From an uncultured Saprospiraceae bacterium (GTDB taxonomy: Bacteria > Bacteroidota > Bacteroidia > Chitinophagales > Saprospiraceae), in the NCBI GenBank assembly GCA_938022165.1, contig CALIEI010000080.1:1-48284 (forward strand): a stretch of DNA of 48,284 nt. Direction: 5' to 3'. Positions 18,244 to 26,578 of this stretch are shown in pieces (within the stretch, counting starts at the first letter, position 1; the number at the start of each line of letters is the position of its first letter). A program made the position numbers and the translations under genes. Under the pieces are notes generated by a model. The model ran no database searches and had not been told where the DNA came from. It saw only the letters and a program-made list of their open reading frames with translations.

Positions 18244-20760
18244 TTAGAAGTCCATTTTTAAGCGCAAATTGACTCTTCTAGATGTGAGAAAGTTAGGAAT
18301 TGCAAATTGAGTATTATCAATAGTTTTAATCCATGTGTTCGAAGCAGCGTTAGAAACCTGCATAAGATTGAAAACTTCAAGACTCAGCCATGTGTTTTTT
18401 GTGAATTTTAAAAAGTGATTTGGTCGTTTAGATAGGCGATCTTGATTCCATAAGGCAAATGAAAAACCTATGTCTACTCTATGATATGGTGAAAATCTAA
18501 ATGTGTTTCTGAATACTCTATTGTCGCCCGGTAAACCAAAAGGAAAGCCAGTTCCAACGGATATATTTATGTGCGTTTTAATGTTTTTGTTTTTCCTTAA
18601 GTAATCTTGAAAGAAAACATTCAAGTTCATGAATTGGTCGCTTGGACGAGCTACATCATTGACTACTTCAACTTCCGCACTACCTTGTTCTCTATCTCTG
18701 TGTTCAACTCCAACTAAACTTTCTCTGGCGCGCAAAAAGGATAGATTGACCCATGACTCGGCCCCTTTTACAAACTCTCCATTGATCCTCAAATCTAAAC
18801 CTGCGGCATAACCGACAGCATCATTTTCACCACTATATCTGATACGTACATTATCTATATCAAATGATACCAAATCCCAAAGCTGTTTGTAATAAGCTTC
18901 CGCAATAAATCGAAATGGTTTTTCAATTTTTCCTAAATAAAAATCATAGGTTATTCCTGCAACTATGTGCGCAGATTTTTGAGATCTTAGATCTGTATTG
19001 ACACTTCCATCCGGCCTTCTCAGCTCTCTATAAAATCCTGGTTGCGCATAAATACCTCCAGACAATTTATAAGAAACCTCTCTCAAAGTATTTAGTGGTT
19101 TATACAGAAATTGGAATCGTGGAGATATTAGCAACTCTTTATTCAAATCCCAATAATTGGCTCGTACTCCGAGTGTAAGACTCCACTCATTTAAATCATT
19201 TAATTTACTAGAATAGGTTTCTTGTAAAAAAGCAGTGTAGCGATTGGAATTTAGATTGTTCTCTGTCTTTAATACTTGATTAAGCAATACTAAATCTTCA
19301 TTAAAAGGTAGTGAGAACCCAGCCGAATCCAACCTTTCCCATTCATTGATTTCATCACCAATAATTTCTCTCTGGTACTTTACTCCCCATTGTATAAAGT
19401 GGTTTACATCCTTTTCATCTTCTCGATCTACTTTAATTTCTATACCTCCTTTATGCTCTGCATTATATACTTCTAGAAACAAGTAATTACGCACAAACTG
19501 ATGCTGCGTACCCGTACCCAAAACATTAACCAACTCTCCAGCATCTTCACTCCCTAATCCAGTCTCAATTTCACCTAATAAATAATCACCTAGGATATCA
19601 ATTGTCTCAATTTCACTTGATCGATAAGTGCTAGATAGAAACTTTAAATAAATTGGATTTTTCTCTCTTTCGGGTATATAGGTTAATGAGACTCCTCCCA
19701 TACCATTTGTGAAATCATCGGCCTCTTGCCCCGTAAAAGAAGTGGTCAATTCAAGACCAAAATTCACCAAGCCAAGCGCAGTAGATCTACTTCGAGGAAC
19801 AAAATTATAAATGCTTTGATTGAAGTTTCCGATCAAACCAATTTGCAAGTTTTTGGTCAAATCATAAGTGAAGTACCCTTGAAAATCGGCAAAATTTGGG
19901 GTGTATTCTCCTTCTGTATCTAAAGTTCCCAATAAGTATCTTGTGGTCTTATATCGAGCCCCTACTAAATACCTGATTTTTCTATAATCATCACCTGTCG
20001 AAATGCTACCTTCTATATGTGCAGACCCTCCCAAAAGGCTACCTCCTACACTTGCTGCCAAACTATCAGGTCTTTTGTATCTAACATCCAATACAGAAGA
20101 TAATTTATCTCCGTATTTTGCTTGAAATCCGCCGGAAGAAAAAGACAAATCTCTTACCAAATCAATATTGGCAAAAGTCAGCCCCTCTTGCTGTCCCGAC
20201 CTGATTAGCTGCGGTCTATATATTTCAAAATCATTAACATATACTAAATTCTCATCGTAATTTCCACCACGCACATTATACTGAGAACTCAACTCTCCTC
20301 CCGTCCCTGAATTGGTACCTAAAGCAATATTTGGCAACACACTTTCTAAGTTACCTGTAGTTGAAGGCAGTTTTTTGAGTTCTGTTACCTCTTCTCTAAT
20401 AATCGCAATATCTTTCAGTCTAGACTCCGACACTACGACTTCTATATCCAATGATTCAGGCGAAATACCAATATCAAGATTTCTCTTTTCCTTAACCCTG
20501 AATTTTTTCATATCCTTTTCAAAGTCTTTGTACCCTACTCTACTGACAACGAGAGTGTACTTCTTATCTAATGGGATAGCAATTCTATAATAACCATTTA
20601 AATCCGTCTCTGTCGCAATCGATGTATCCTTTATGTACACTGTAGCAAATTCAACTCCTGCTTTGGTATCTGCATCGGTTATGCGTCCCCTTAAATTACT
20701 GTCCTGAGCAGACAGCATAGTACAAATAGAAAAAAGTAAAAAGGAGTAGATATAGCGCAT
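18244..20760 (-). CDS. TonB-dependent receptor with carboxypeptidase-regulatory-like N-terminus
   Basis: 838 residues from the preferred ATG at 20760 (MRYIYSFLLFSICTMLSAQ is the signal peptide); an ATG six codons earlier would put hydrophilic residues before it. After cleavage come a CarboxypepD_reg-like domain (about 20-100, LRGRITDADTKAGVEFATVY), a plug domain (about 105-215, with YNVRGGNYDENLVYVNDFEIY) and a large beta-barrel ending in the aromatic-type C-terminus RVNLRLKMDF. It is an outer-membrane importer driven by TonB. No SusD gene is adjacent, so glycan uptake is not indicated; the substrate is unknown. It follows rpe by 66 bases on the same strand and may be in the same operon. Confidence 0.92.
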   Translation of the reverse strand: MRYIYSFLLFSICTMLSAQDSNLRGRITDADTKAGVEFATVYIKDTSIATETDLNGYYRIAIPLDKKYTLVVSRVGYKDFEKDMKKFRVKEKRNLDIGISPESLDIEVVVSESRLKDIAIIREEVTELKKLPSTTGNLESVLPNIALGTNSGTGGELSSQYNVRGGNYDENLVYVNDFEIYRPQLIRSGQQEGLTFANIDLVRDLSFSSGGFQAKYGDKLSSVLDVRYKRPDSLAASVGGSLLGGSAHIEGSISTGDDYRKIRYLVGARYKTTRYLLGTLDTEGEYTPNFADFQGYFTYDLTKNLQIGLIGNFNQSIYNFVPRSRSTALGLVNFGLELTTSFTGQEADDFTNGMGGVSLTYIPEREKNPIYLKFLSSTYRSSEIETIDILGDYLLGEIETGLGSEDAGELVNVLGTGTQHQFVRNYLFLEVYNAEHKGGIEIKVDREDEKDVNHFIQWGVKYQREIIGDEINEWERLDSAGFSLPFNEDLVLLNQVLKTENNLNSNRYTAFLQETYSSKLNDLNEWSLTLGVRANYWDLNKELLISPRFQFLYKPLNTLREVSYKLSGGIYAQPGFYRELRRPDGSVNTDLRSQKSAHIVAGITYDFYLGKIEKPFRFIAEAYYKQLWDLVSFDIDNVRIRYSGENDAVGYAAGLDLRINGEFVKGAESWVNLSFLRARESLVGVEHRDREQGSAEVEVVNDVARPSDQFMNLNVFFQDYLRKNKNIKTHINISVGTGFPFGLPGDNRVFRNTFRFSPYHRVDIGFSFALWNQDRLSKRPNHFLKFTKNTWLSLEVFNLMQVSNAASNTWIKTIDNTQFAIPNFLTSRRVNLRLKMDF

Positions 20761-20826
20761 ATAAAACGGCGTTGTCAATAATGATTTTAACGAATAACTA
20801 GGAGTTAAGGTATTAGTACATAAACT

Positions 20827-21498
20827 TTAGACCATATAGATGTCTTTACCAATACTTTTCAATCTTGAAATGGTGTCTTTAGGGTCATCTGCTTTAAATA
20901 CTGCTGATCCTGCAACCAAAACATGCGCTCCGGCTTGCAACAATTTTTCAGCATTCTGCAATCCAACTCCTCCATCAATCTCAATCTTTGCTTTAGCATT
21001 TCTGGTATCGATCAAATCTCGGAGCTTCTTTGTTTTAGGAATTGTATTGTAGATAAATTTTTGCCCTCCGAAACCTGGATTCACAGACATCAAGCATACT
21101 AAATCGAGATCCTCTATGACGTCAGCAATTTGATCTACATTAGTATGTGGATTCAATGCTACACCTGCTTGCATTCCCAATTCTTTGATTTGCTGAATAG
21201 TACGATGCAGATGAGGACAAGCTTCTGCATGTACCGTTAGGATATCTGCGCCAACATCTTTGAATTGTTGCAGATAGCGTTCCGGATGATCTATCATAAG
21301 ATGCACATCTAGCGGAATCTTACTTACCGATTTGATAGCCTTTATGACAGGAAATCCAAATGAAATGTTCGGAACAAAACTACCATCCATTACATCAACA
21401 TGAACCCAATCCGCTTCAGAATCATTGAGCATTTCTACTTCAGAATAAATCTTACCAAAATCTGCAGCTAATATCGAAGGGGCAATTAAGTGTTTCAT
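20827..21498 (-). CDS. rpe: ribulose-phosphate 3-epimerase
   Basis: 223 residues, the normal family length, TIM barrel. Metal and catalytic residues are in place: H33, D35 and D38 in WVHVDVMDGSFVPN, H66 in DVHLMI, the phosphate-loop region MSVNPGFGGQKF and D175 in EIDGGVG. It interconverts ribulose 5-phosphate and xylulose 5-phosphate in the pentose phosphate pathway. Its ATG overlaps the stop of the upstream exonuclease gene by one base (TAATG), indicating translational coupling. Confidence 0.97.
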   Translation of the reverse strand: MKHLIAPSILAADFGKIYSEVEMLNDSEADWVHVDVMDGSFVPNISFGFPVIKAIKSVSKIPLDVHLMIDHPERYLQQFKDVGADILTVHAEACPHLHRTIQQIKELGMQAGVALNPHTNVDQIADVIEDLDLVCLMSVNPGFGGQKFIYNTIPKTKKLRDLIDTRNAKAKIEIDGGVGLQNAEKLLQAGAHVLVAGSAVFKADDPKDTISRLKSIGKDIYMV

Positions 21499-22256
21499 TA
21501 GTTTGTCTCAGTTAATAATGAAGTAATGTTTTCTGGTTCAAAAATATCCATTCTTTTAAACTTCATTAGTATTTGTATCACCGCAACTACATCTTTTTCA
21601 CAATAAATAGCAATTCTGTCCAAATCCTGCTCTTCGTAGAAGACCTTTCCTACTTGAGAACCATCAATATCGTCCTTAGGAGATGGTATACCAAATATAC
21701 CTGTCAATAACTTCAAAGAAGAATAGTGCTTATAATCTCCAAATTTCCACAAGTCCATTGTATCTAAAAGATATTTCGTTTCCCAAGGCTTCTTTCCATG
21801 TAATTGTAGCAAGGTAGGAAGCTGGATATTGTGTAACACCATTCTTCGACATATATAAGGGATATCAAATTCTCTCAGATTGTGTCCACAGATATAATCC
21901 TTATTGAGGTTGCTAAAGTACTGATTCATCAATTCAGCAAACTGCTCCAATAGCTCCTTTTCATCATAACTTTTAAACGATTTCAGTCTAATTTTGAATT
22001 TGCCTCCATCTTTCACAATTAAACCAACAGATATGCAGACAATTTTTCCAAACTCTGCGTAGATAGCAGCTTTATCTTGATAAAGTTCGGCACTGTCCTC
22101 TGTTGTTAGTTCTGTCAGTGCAGTCTTTGAAATTTGAGAAGCTTTTATCTTCCACAGGTACTGCATTTCTTCATTGAGCTCTGTCAATTTATGTTTACCT
22201 GATACCGTTTCGACATCTAGAAACAATATATTAGTTAGTGATATTGCGTCAATCAT
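21498..22256 (-). CDS. 3'-5' exonuclease, DnaQ/PolB-exonuclease-like
   Basis: 252 residues with an RNase H-like exonuclease fold: Exo I ILFLDVETVSG (D14, E16), Exo II CGHNLREFDIPYICRRM, and Exo III IAIYCEKDVVAVIQI (Tyr-x-x-x-Asp). This matches the predicted 3'-5' exonucleases related to the proofreading domain of PolB-type polymerases, common as stand-alone genes in Bacteroidota. Likely substrates are DNA or RNA 3' ends; the biological role is unknown. It is the first gene of an operon with rpe. Confidence 0.9.
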   Translation of the reverse strand: MIDAISLTNILFLDVETVSGKHKLTELNEEMQYLWKIKASQISKTALTELTTEDSAELYQDKAAIYAEFGKIVCISVGLIVKDGGKFKIRLKSFKSYDEKELLEQFAELMNQYFSNLNKDYICGHNLREFDIPYICRRMVLHNIQLPTLLQLHGKKPWETKYLLDTMDLWKFGDYKHYSSLKLLTGIFGIPSPKDDIDGSQVGKVFYEEQDLDRIAIYCEKDVVAVIQILMKFKRMDIFEPENITSLLTETN

Positions 22257-22333
22257 ATGATAATGAATTGGTTAGATAATATAATATTATTGATTTATCC
22301 CCTATAAACTTACTGAATAACAAAGACAATTTG

Positions 22334-22341
22334 TATTTTTG
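22334..22341 (+). promoter_or_regulatory. putative -7 box for the coiled-coil protein gene
   Basis: TATTTTTG matches TAnnTTTG exactly, 62 bases before the ATG at 22404. No good -33 box is seen. Confidence 0.45.
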
Positions 22342-22403
22342 GCAATATTCGTTTCACAATCTACGTATATACATTCATACATTATTAACTTAAAAATCAA
22401 ATT

Positions 22404-23399
22404 ATGAGTACCAACGAAGAATCTATGCAAAAGAGAGTTATCGGAATGGGGATAATCATTGCGTTACTTCTTGGAGTAATTGCCTTCCTACTCTTTAATA
22501 GAAGTAAGCAAACAAATGTAATTTCTCAGCAATCTATTGAATTAGATGAAGCTGAAATGCTACAGGAAGATTTACAAAATCAGTATGAAGAAGTCATGAA
22601 TACCCTTGATGAACAAAAGGGAGAGAATGAAGAGCTTAATGCGATTGTAGAAACTCAAAAGACAGAATTAGAAACAAAGAAAAATGAAATTTCAAGGTTA
22701 ATTCGTAGTGGCAAAGCTACCAAAAATGACTTGAGTAATGCTAGACTAGAAATTGATAATTTCAAAACGCAACTGGGAAGATATCTTGCAGAATTAGACG
22801 CTGTCAAAGCTCAAAACCAAGTTCTTACCAAAGAGAAAATGCAGCTAAGTGAGGAGAAGAAAGTATTGCAATCTAATGTAGAATCTGAGAGAATGAATGT
22901 TCAAAATTTGAGCGAAGAAAAAGCAGTACTTGTTGGACTGAAAGAAAACTTGGAAGAGAAGAATTCTATGTTGAACCAAAAAGTAAATTATGGTTCGGTA
23001 GTAAGAGTTACTAATGTAACTGGTGAAGGATTGAAAACAAAAAATAGTGGCAAGACCGTTCAAAAGTCTTACGCTAAGAATGCGGAGAAAATTCAAGTTT
23101 GTTTTACTACTACAGAGAATGAAATTGCAAACTTGGGAAATGAGACTTTCTACATTAGAATTATCAACCCTGTTGGTGAAACTATGGCTATAGAAGAATT
23201 AGGCTCAGGTACTTTCACGACTACTAAAACAAAGGAGTCTATAAGATTTACCCAAAGAGCGGATATAGAGTATGAAGCAAACCAAGAAAATGTATGTGTA
23301 GTTTGGGAACCTAATACTCAATTTGCCAAGGGAATTTACGAAGTAGAAGTTTACAATAAAGGCTTCTTATCTGGTACAGGTAGTTTTCAGCTTAAATAA
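22404..23399 (+). CDS. membrane-anchored coiled-coil protein of unknown function
   Basis: 331 residues. One membrane helix near the N-terminus (about 13-31, GMGIIIALLLGVIAFLLF), then a long coiled coil (about 45-195, heptad-rich Glu/Leu/Lys/Gln), then a globular beta domain (about 197-331) with RVTNVTGEGLKTKNSGK and a C-terminal immunoglobulin-like pattern (IYEVEVYNKGFLSGTGSF). The N-in topology puts the coiled coil and beta domain in the periplasm. This architecture recurs in Bacteroidota as an unnamed family; no function is known to me. It has its own promoter-like box and terminator. Confidence 0.85.
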   Translation: MSTNEESMQKRVIGMGIIIALLLGVIAFLLFNRSKQTNVISQQSIELDEAEMLQEDLQNQYEEVMNTLDEQKGENEELNAIVETQKTELETKKNEISRLIRSGKATKNDLSNARLEIDNFKTQLGRYLAELDAVKAQNQVLTKEKMQLSEEKKVLQSNVESERMNVQNLSEEKAVLVGLKENLEEKNSMLNQKVNYGSVVRVTNVTGEGLKTKNSGKTVQKSYAKNAEKIQVCFTTTENEIANLGNETFYIRIINPVGETMAIEELGSGTFTTTKTKESIRFTQRADIEYEANQENVCVVWEPNTQFAKGIYEVEVYNKGFLSGTGSFQLK

Positions 23400-23420
23400 T
23401 TCTATCTAGTTTTACAATTT

Positions 23421-23459
23421 GAAAGGCAATATCATAATCATGGTATTGCCTTTCTTTTT
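23421..23459 (+). terminator. rho-independent terminator
   Basis: GAAAGGCAATA (23421-23431) pairs perfectly with TATTGCCTTTC (23444-23454), followed by TTTTTG. It lies 22 bases after the stop of the coiled-coil protein gene. Confidence 0.9.
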
Positions 23460-23520
23460 GCTGTTATAAGGGAATCGGAATTATGAATGTAAAATGACTT
23501 GTGATTCTATTTTCATTAAA

Positions 23521-23768
23521 AAGCTAAGCATCTTCGGGAAACCACCTTAGATACATTAGCTTAGCTTAATTGTACAAGTCACCTTAGACTTTTCTTAGGT
23601 GCCTTGTACATGTAAGAGAGGTCTTAGGTACCTCGTATGTTTACAAAATATAAAATAATAGGGAAAATCGTTACATTCTGATCTTTTGTATCGAGCCTTC
23701 AAGGAAAACACATTTTGGTACCAAGCAAGACATGATCTATGCACGACCTTAGAATTAGTCCTTGAGGG
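23521..23768 (+). ncRNA. candidate IS110 bridge RNA region
   Basis: The long leader of the IS110 transposase holds four helices in a row: AAGCTAAGC/GCTTAGCTT (23521-23529 with 23559-23567); TGTACAAG/CTTGTACA (23571-23578 with 23603-23610) with an inner CACCT/AGGTG helix; GAGGT/ACCTC (23618-23622 with 23630-23634) closed by GTAA/TTAC; and a 10-bp helix CCTTCAAGGA/TCCTTGAGGG (23696-23705 with 23759-23768). Several of the loops carry CTTAG. IS110-family elements are known to encode bridge RNAs in their non-coding end, with internal loops that pair to target and donor DNA. Exact ends and guides cannot be fixed by eye. Confidence 0.5.
23540..23554 (+). repeat. 15-base inverted repeat, left copy
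   Basis: AACCACCTTAGATAC, the exact reverse complement of 25046-25060. It also sits in the loop of the first leader hairpin. Confidence 0.85.
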
Positions 23769-23893
23769 TTTCTCTTAGAGTCACAACAGTATTGAAGGAA
23801 GTTATTTAATATTTCTATCCACGATCAAATGCGAGAGAAGACGAGGAGGGTTTCCGATACTTTTTTATTTAACAGCCTTAATAATTTTTAATT

Positions 23894-24949
23894 ATGGACG
23901 AAAAGTATTTGCGTTTTGGAGTTGGATTGGATATTAGTAAATCAACATTTGATGCTTCTTTTGGAGTTATACTAACGTCTAATCAATACAAAGTGATAAG
24001 AACAAAGAAGTTTAAAAATACCCCAGCTGGTGTAAAGGCATTTTTAGTTTGGCTTGAGCAAAATAGAGCTAAGAATAAATTAGAAAAAACAGACTTCAAA
24101 ATATTGATGGAGGTTACTGGCGTATACCATGAATCTGTTCTCTATTCTCTGTATAGAAACGGCTATCAAGCTTGTCTTGAATTGGGAGCTCGTGTAAAGC
24201 ACTACCTAAATGCAATAGGTCAGAAATCAAAAAATGACAAGAAAGATAGTATAGGAATAAATCGCATGGCGTGTGAGTTAAGTCCTAAACTATGGAAGCC
24301 AATATGTGAAAACATTCTGAATATCAGGAGTTTACTACGTCATAGAAAAGGATTAGTAAAATCAAAAACAAGACTAGAGAATCAATTACATGCCAATAGA
24401 TATAGTGAGGTTAAAGATCCAGAAGTAGAAAAGTCATTAAAAAAATTAATTGAACAGCTCAAAAAAGAGATTAAAAGAATTGAGATCAGAGCAGCGCAAT
24501 TAAGTAAAAGTGATGCAGATTTTCACAGAAAGGTGTTGCAGATAACTAAGAGTGTTTTTGGCTTAGGATTTATATCCGTACTGACAGTTATTTCAGAAAC
24601 AAATGGTTTCCAAGAGTTCAGAAATCGGAAGCAATTAGAAAGCTATGCAGGACTAGATATAGTAGAAAATAGTAGTGGTGTTTTTAGTGGAAAGACTAAA
24701 ATATCAAAAAAAGGAAATGCGAATATTCGAACAGTATTATACATGTCAGTGTTAACAATAGTTAGATCTAAAACAAAGCCATACTATAATTTATATAGTA
24801 GATTAATGGAAAGAAATGGGGGAATAAGTAAGAAAGCAAATATAGCTGTGCAACGTAAATTGTTACTTATAATTTACACACTATGGAAAAAAGATGAAGC
24901 CTTCGATATAAATCATTACGAAAATTTAAAAGAGGTAGTACCGGCATAA
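23894..24949 (+). CDS. IS110-family transposase (DEDD recombinase)
   Basis: 351 residues, full length. The N-terminal RuvC-like DEDD domain has D13 (GVGLDISKSTFD), E73 (LMEVTGVYHE), D115 and D118 (KSKNDKKDSIG). A basic coiled-coil linker (about 140-205) leads to the C-terminal Transposase_20 domain (FGLGFISVLTVISETNGF, ESYAGLDIVENSSG, KISKKGNANIRTVLYMSVL), which in this family carries the catalytic serine; the NSSG segment is the candidate. Acts as an RNA-guided recombinase in studied members. No frameshift or stop, so it may be active. The stop codon lies in the loop of a hairpin. Confidence 0.97.
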   Translation: MDEKYLRFGVGLDISKSTFDASFGVILTSNQYKVIRTKKFKNTPAGVKAFLVWLEQNRAKNKLEKTDFKILMEVTGVYHESVLYSLYRNGYQACLELGARVKHYLNAIGQKSKNDKKDSIGINRMACELSPKLWKPICENILNIRSLLRHRKGLVKSKTRLENQLHANRYSEVKDPEVEKSLKKLIEQLKKEIKRIEIRAAQLSKSDADFHRKVLQITKSVFGLGFISVLTVISETNGFQEFRNRKQLESYAGLDIVENSSGVFSGKTKISKKGNANIRTVLYMSVLTIVRSKTKPYYNLYSRLMERNGGISKKANIAVQRKLLLIIYTLWKKDEAFDINHYENLKEVVPA

Positions 24950-24961
24950 AGCCGATACTAC
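24935..24961 (+). other. hairpin over the transposase stop codon
   Basis: GTAGTA-c-CGGC and GCCG-a-TACTAC form a 10-bp stem with one mismatch around the loop ATAAA, which includes the TAA stop. A second short stem AGAGG/CCTCT follows within 30 bases. It may protect the mRNA 3' end or be part of the element's end structure. Confidence 0.55.
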
Positions 24962-25045
24962 TGTGGATAGAGGACTTTAAATGCCTCTTCCTTAGATTAT
25001 AAAGATAGTAAGTTTTTTTAATAAAAAAGTTTGGTATTGAACACA

Positions 25046-25060
25046 GTATCTAAGGTGGTT
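25046..25060 (+). repeat. 15-base inverted repeat, right copy
   Basis: GTATCTAAGGTGGTT, exact reverse complement of 23540-23554. A related 13-base sequence in the opposite orientation lies at 25158-25170 (CCACCTTAAATAA). Confidence 0.85.
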
Positions 25061-25265
25061 AAGGAATCGTTAGAAAGGCAAAGCTGATTCGGTTCACCAC
25101 CGAAGAAACCGCAGCAGTACTAGCGAGTGCAAGACACCGAAGAAGAGCTACGGTGCCCCACCTTAAATAAGTTGGGCAAGCTTGAGCATGAGAGAGATGG
25201 CTGCGGTTTCCAGCCCATTCTTGTCTGACAAGCTGCGGTGTTAAAAAAACACGCCAGAGCTGCAT
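25051..25265. other. GC-rich structured intergenic segment next to the IS
   Basis: Between the IS end and the DUF2452 gene lies about 215 bases with many pairing segments: TAAGGTGG (25051-25058) with CCACCTTA (25158-25165); GAAACCGCAGC (25105-25115) with GCTGCGGTTTC (25200-25210), which crosses the first and would make a pseudoknot; CACCG/CGGTG inside; and GTGTT/AACAC near the end. Base composition is GC-richer than the surroundings. No convincing ORF. It may be a non-coding RNA or repeat; I could not match it to another copy in this window. Confidence 0.5.
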
Positions 25266-25313
25266 TTATAGTTCACAAACCCTATTTTTCAAGCATTTCA
25301 GGGCTAAAAACAT

Positions 25314-25321
25314 TAAATTTG
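25314..25321 (+). promoter_or_regulatory. putative -7 box for the DUF2452-DUF1573 operon
   Basis: TAAATTTG matches TAnnTTTG exactly, 32 bases before the ATG at 25354. Confidence 0.5.
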
Positions 25322-25353
25322 AACTATTGTTAAGCCTAGAAGTTTAGTAATAC

Positions 25354-25803
25354 ATGGAAGAAAATAAAGAGGAAGAATTCATCAATCCAATAGACCCGGA
25401 CAAGATCGCAGAAAATCCGCATTTGTTGCCTTATGCGCATACCGTAGGTGGATCTGTTATCAAGCCTATAGACAAAGGTCGTGTTAAAGGACTTTCGCTC
25501 GACGCTATGTATGAACAAACCAATGTGCATCTTTCACAAATTCGCAAGCAAGTTGAGACCCTTATTCAACAAGCGCAGCAAGTCCATGATCGAGTAGAAA
25601 TTTCAGAAAAAATTTATCAAGCGGATATGGGTTTCAAACCCCTTATTGGTCGCATGTATTTTTTATACCAAAAGAAGGATGAGTCTCATGTTTTATCTAT
25701 GGTAGGGCCAGAGGAATGGGGTGATAATCCACCCTACAAATTTATATCTGAAGTAAAACTGCTTTCTGACCATACTTGGGAGATCATCGAAAGTAATCTA
25801 TGA
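25354..25803 (+). CDS. DUF2452 domain protein
   Basis: 149 residues, soluble, no signal peptide. The core INPIDPDKIAENPHLLPYAH, then VGGSVIKPIDKGRVKGLSL, a helical middle (QTNVHLSQIRKQVETLIQQA) and the end FKPLIGRMYFLYQKKDES, GPEEWG are characteristic of DUF2452, a Bacteroidota-centred family with no assigned function. The stop overlaps the next start by four bases (ATGA), so the DUF1573 protein is translationally coupled to it. Confidence 0.9.
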   Translation: MEENKEEEFINPIDPDKIAENPHLLPYAHTVGGSVIKPIDKGRVKGLSLDAMYEQTNVHLSQIRKQVETLIQQAQQVHDRVEISEKIYQADMGFKPLIGRMYFLYQKKDESHVLSMVGPEEWGDNPPYKFISEVKLLSDHTWEIIESNL

Positions 25804-26168
25804 AAATACTGATTTTCATTTTGGCATTCATTCCAATTAGCGCTAATGCACAAATAGTCGAATGGCAGGAAGACAAAGATTTTGATTTCGGCATACTCAC
25901 TCAAGGCGAGCCAGAGGAAGTCATTTTTACTTTCAAAAATATTAGTACCGATACCCTGATTATAGATAATATACGCAGTACCTGTGGTTGTACTGCACCC
26001 TATTGGGATTTTACTCCGATTCTACCCGACAGCACTTCGCAAATTACCTTAAAGTACGATGCCTATAAAGAGGGCTACTTTTACAAGAAGGTGAAAGTCT
26101 TTTTCAATACCCAACGCAAGGCTGAGCAATTATCCATCACAGGAGAAGTCATCCCCACAGGCCAATAA
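25800..26168 (+). CDS. exported DUF1573 protein
   Basis: 122 residues. Signal peptide (1-17, MKILIFILAFIPISANA) then a single immunoglobulin-like DUF1573 domain with the hallmark DFGILTQGEP, FKNISTDTLIIDNIRSTCGCT and the Cys-Gly-Cys pair, ending ITGEVIP. Periplasmic or surface protein of unknown function, common in Bacteroidota. Shares four bases with the DUF2452 gene. Confidence 0.92.
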   Translation: MKILIFILAFIPISANAQIVEWQEDKDFDFGILTQGEPEEVIFTFKNISTDTLIIDNIRSTCGCTAPYWDFTPILPDSTSQITLKYDAYKEGYFYKKVKVFFNTQRKAEQLSITGEVIPTGQ

Positions 26169-26188
26169 ATTTTTTCAGTAATGTTTTT

Positions 26189-26420
26189 GTTGTGGGTCAT
26201 CCCATCATTTCATTCGGGACTGCGTCATCCGCTGTATGGGATGTATGTCATCGCTTATATAGAAAATTTAAGAATTTTCTCTAGGCCCACCCGAATACAT
26301 CCCATGCCGCTTCTACCGCTTGCCTCTAACGCGCTCCGCCCCGACTTTCCGTTACACTCCAGTCGGGACAAGCTTTGTCGAGCTTTGGAGCGTTCCGCTC
26401 GTCGCGATATTGATTTGTAT
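26189..26420. repeat. GC-rich intergenic repeat, family B copy 2
   Basis: Fills most of the 410-base gap between two convergent genes. It opens GTGGGTCATCCC and continues GGGACTGCGTCATCCGCTGTA; stems are GGGATGTAT/ATACATCCC, AGAAAATT/AATTTTCT and CCCGACT/AGTCGGG. The layout matches copies near 7009 and 44318. An open frame running through it has no protein-like composition. Confidence 0.55.
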
Positions 26421-26578
26421 CAAAGTGAATTTCCAACTGCTGTGTACCTCGCCTTTTCTAAGCCATACAAAAATTTTAAGCTCAAAAAAAGCAGAAGTTA
26501 TAAACGCAAAAGTCAATCGAAATTCTGTCCGGCTAGATATACCACATTTAAATTATAGCTATTACATTAAAAAAGCTA

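Larger units (their letters stand above)
23540..25060 (+). mobile_element. IS110-family insertion sequence
   Basis: One intact transposase gene with a 354-base 5' region and a 96-base 3' region, bounded by a perfect 15-base inverted match (23540-23554 and 25046-25060). The resulting length, 1521 bp, is normal for IS110. The boundaries are tentative: IS110 elements usually lack terminal inverted repeats, and the match may instead be a guide RNA paired to the flank. A hairpin arm at 23521-23529 lies outside this left limit, which suggests the element may start earlier. The whole region lies after a terminator, so insertion broke no gene. Confidence 0.55.

Noticed and set aside
25059-25265. 68-codon open frame on the minus strand
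   Set aside because: Lies wholly within the structured segment; likely a by-product of its GC-rich hairpins.
26181-26558. 125-codon open frame on the plus strand
   Set aside because: It runs through the GC-rich repeat and its hairpins; composition is not protein-like and no domain is recognisable.
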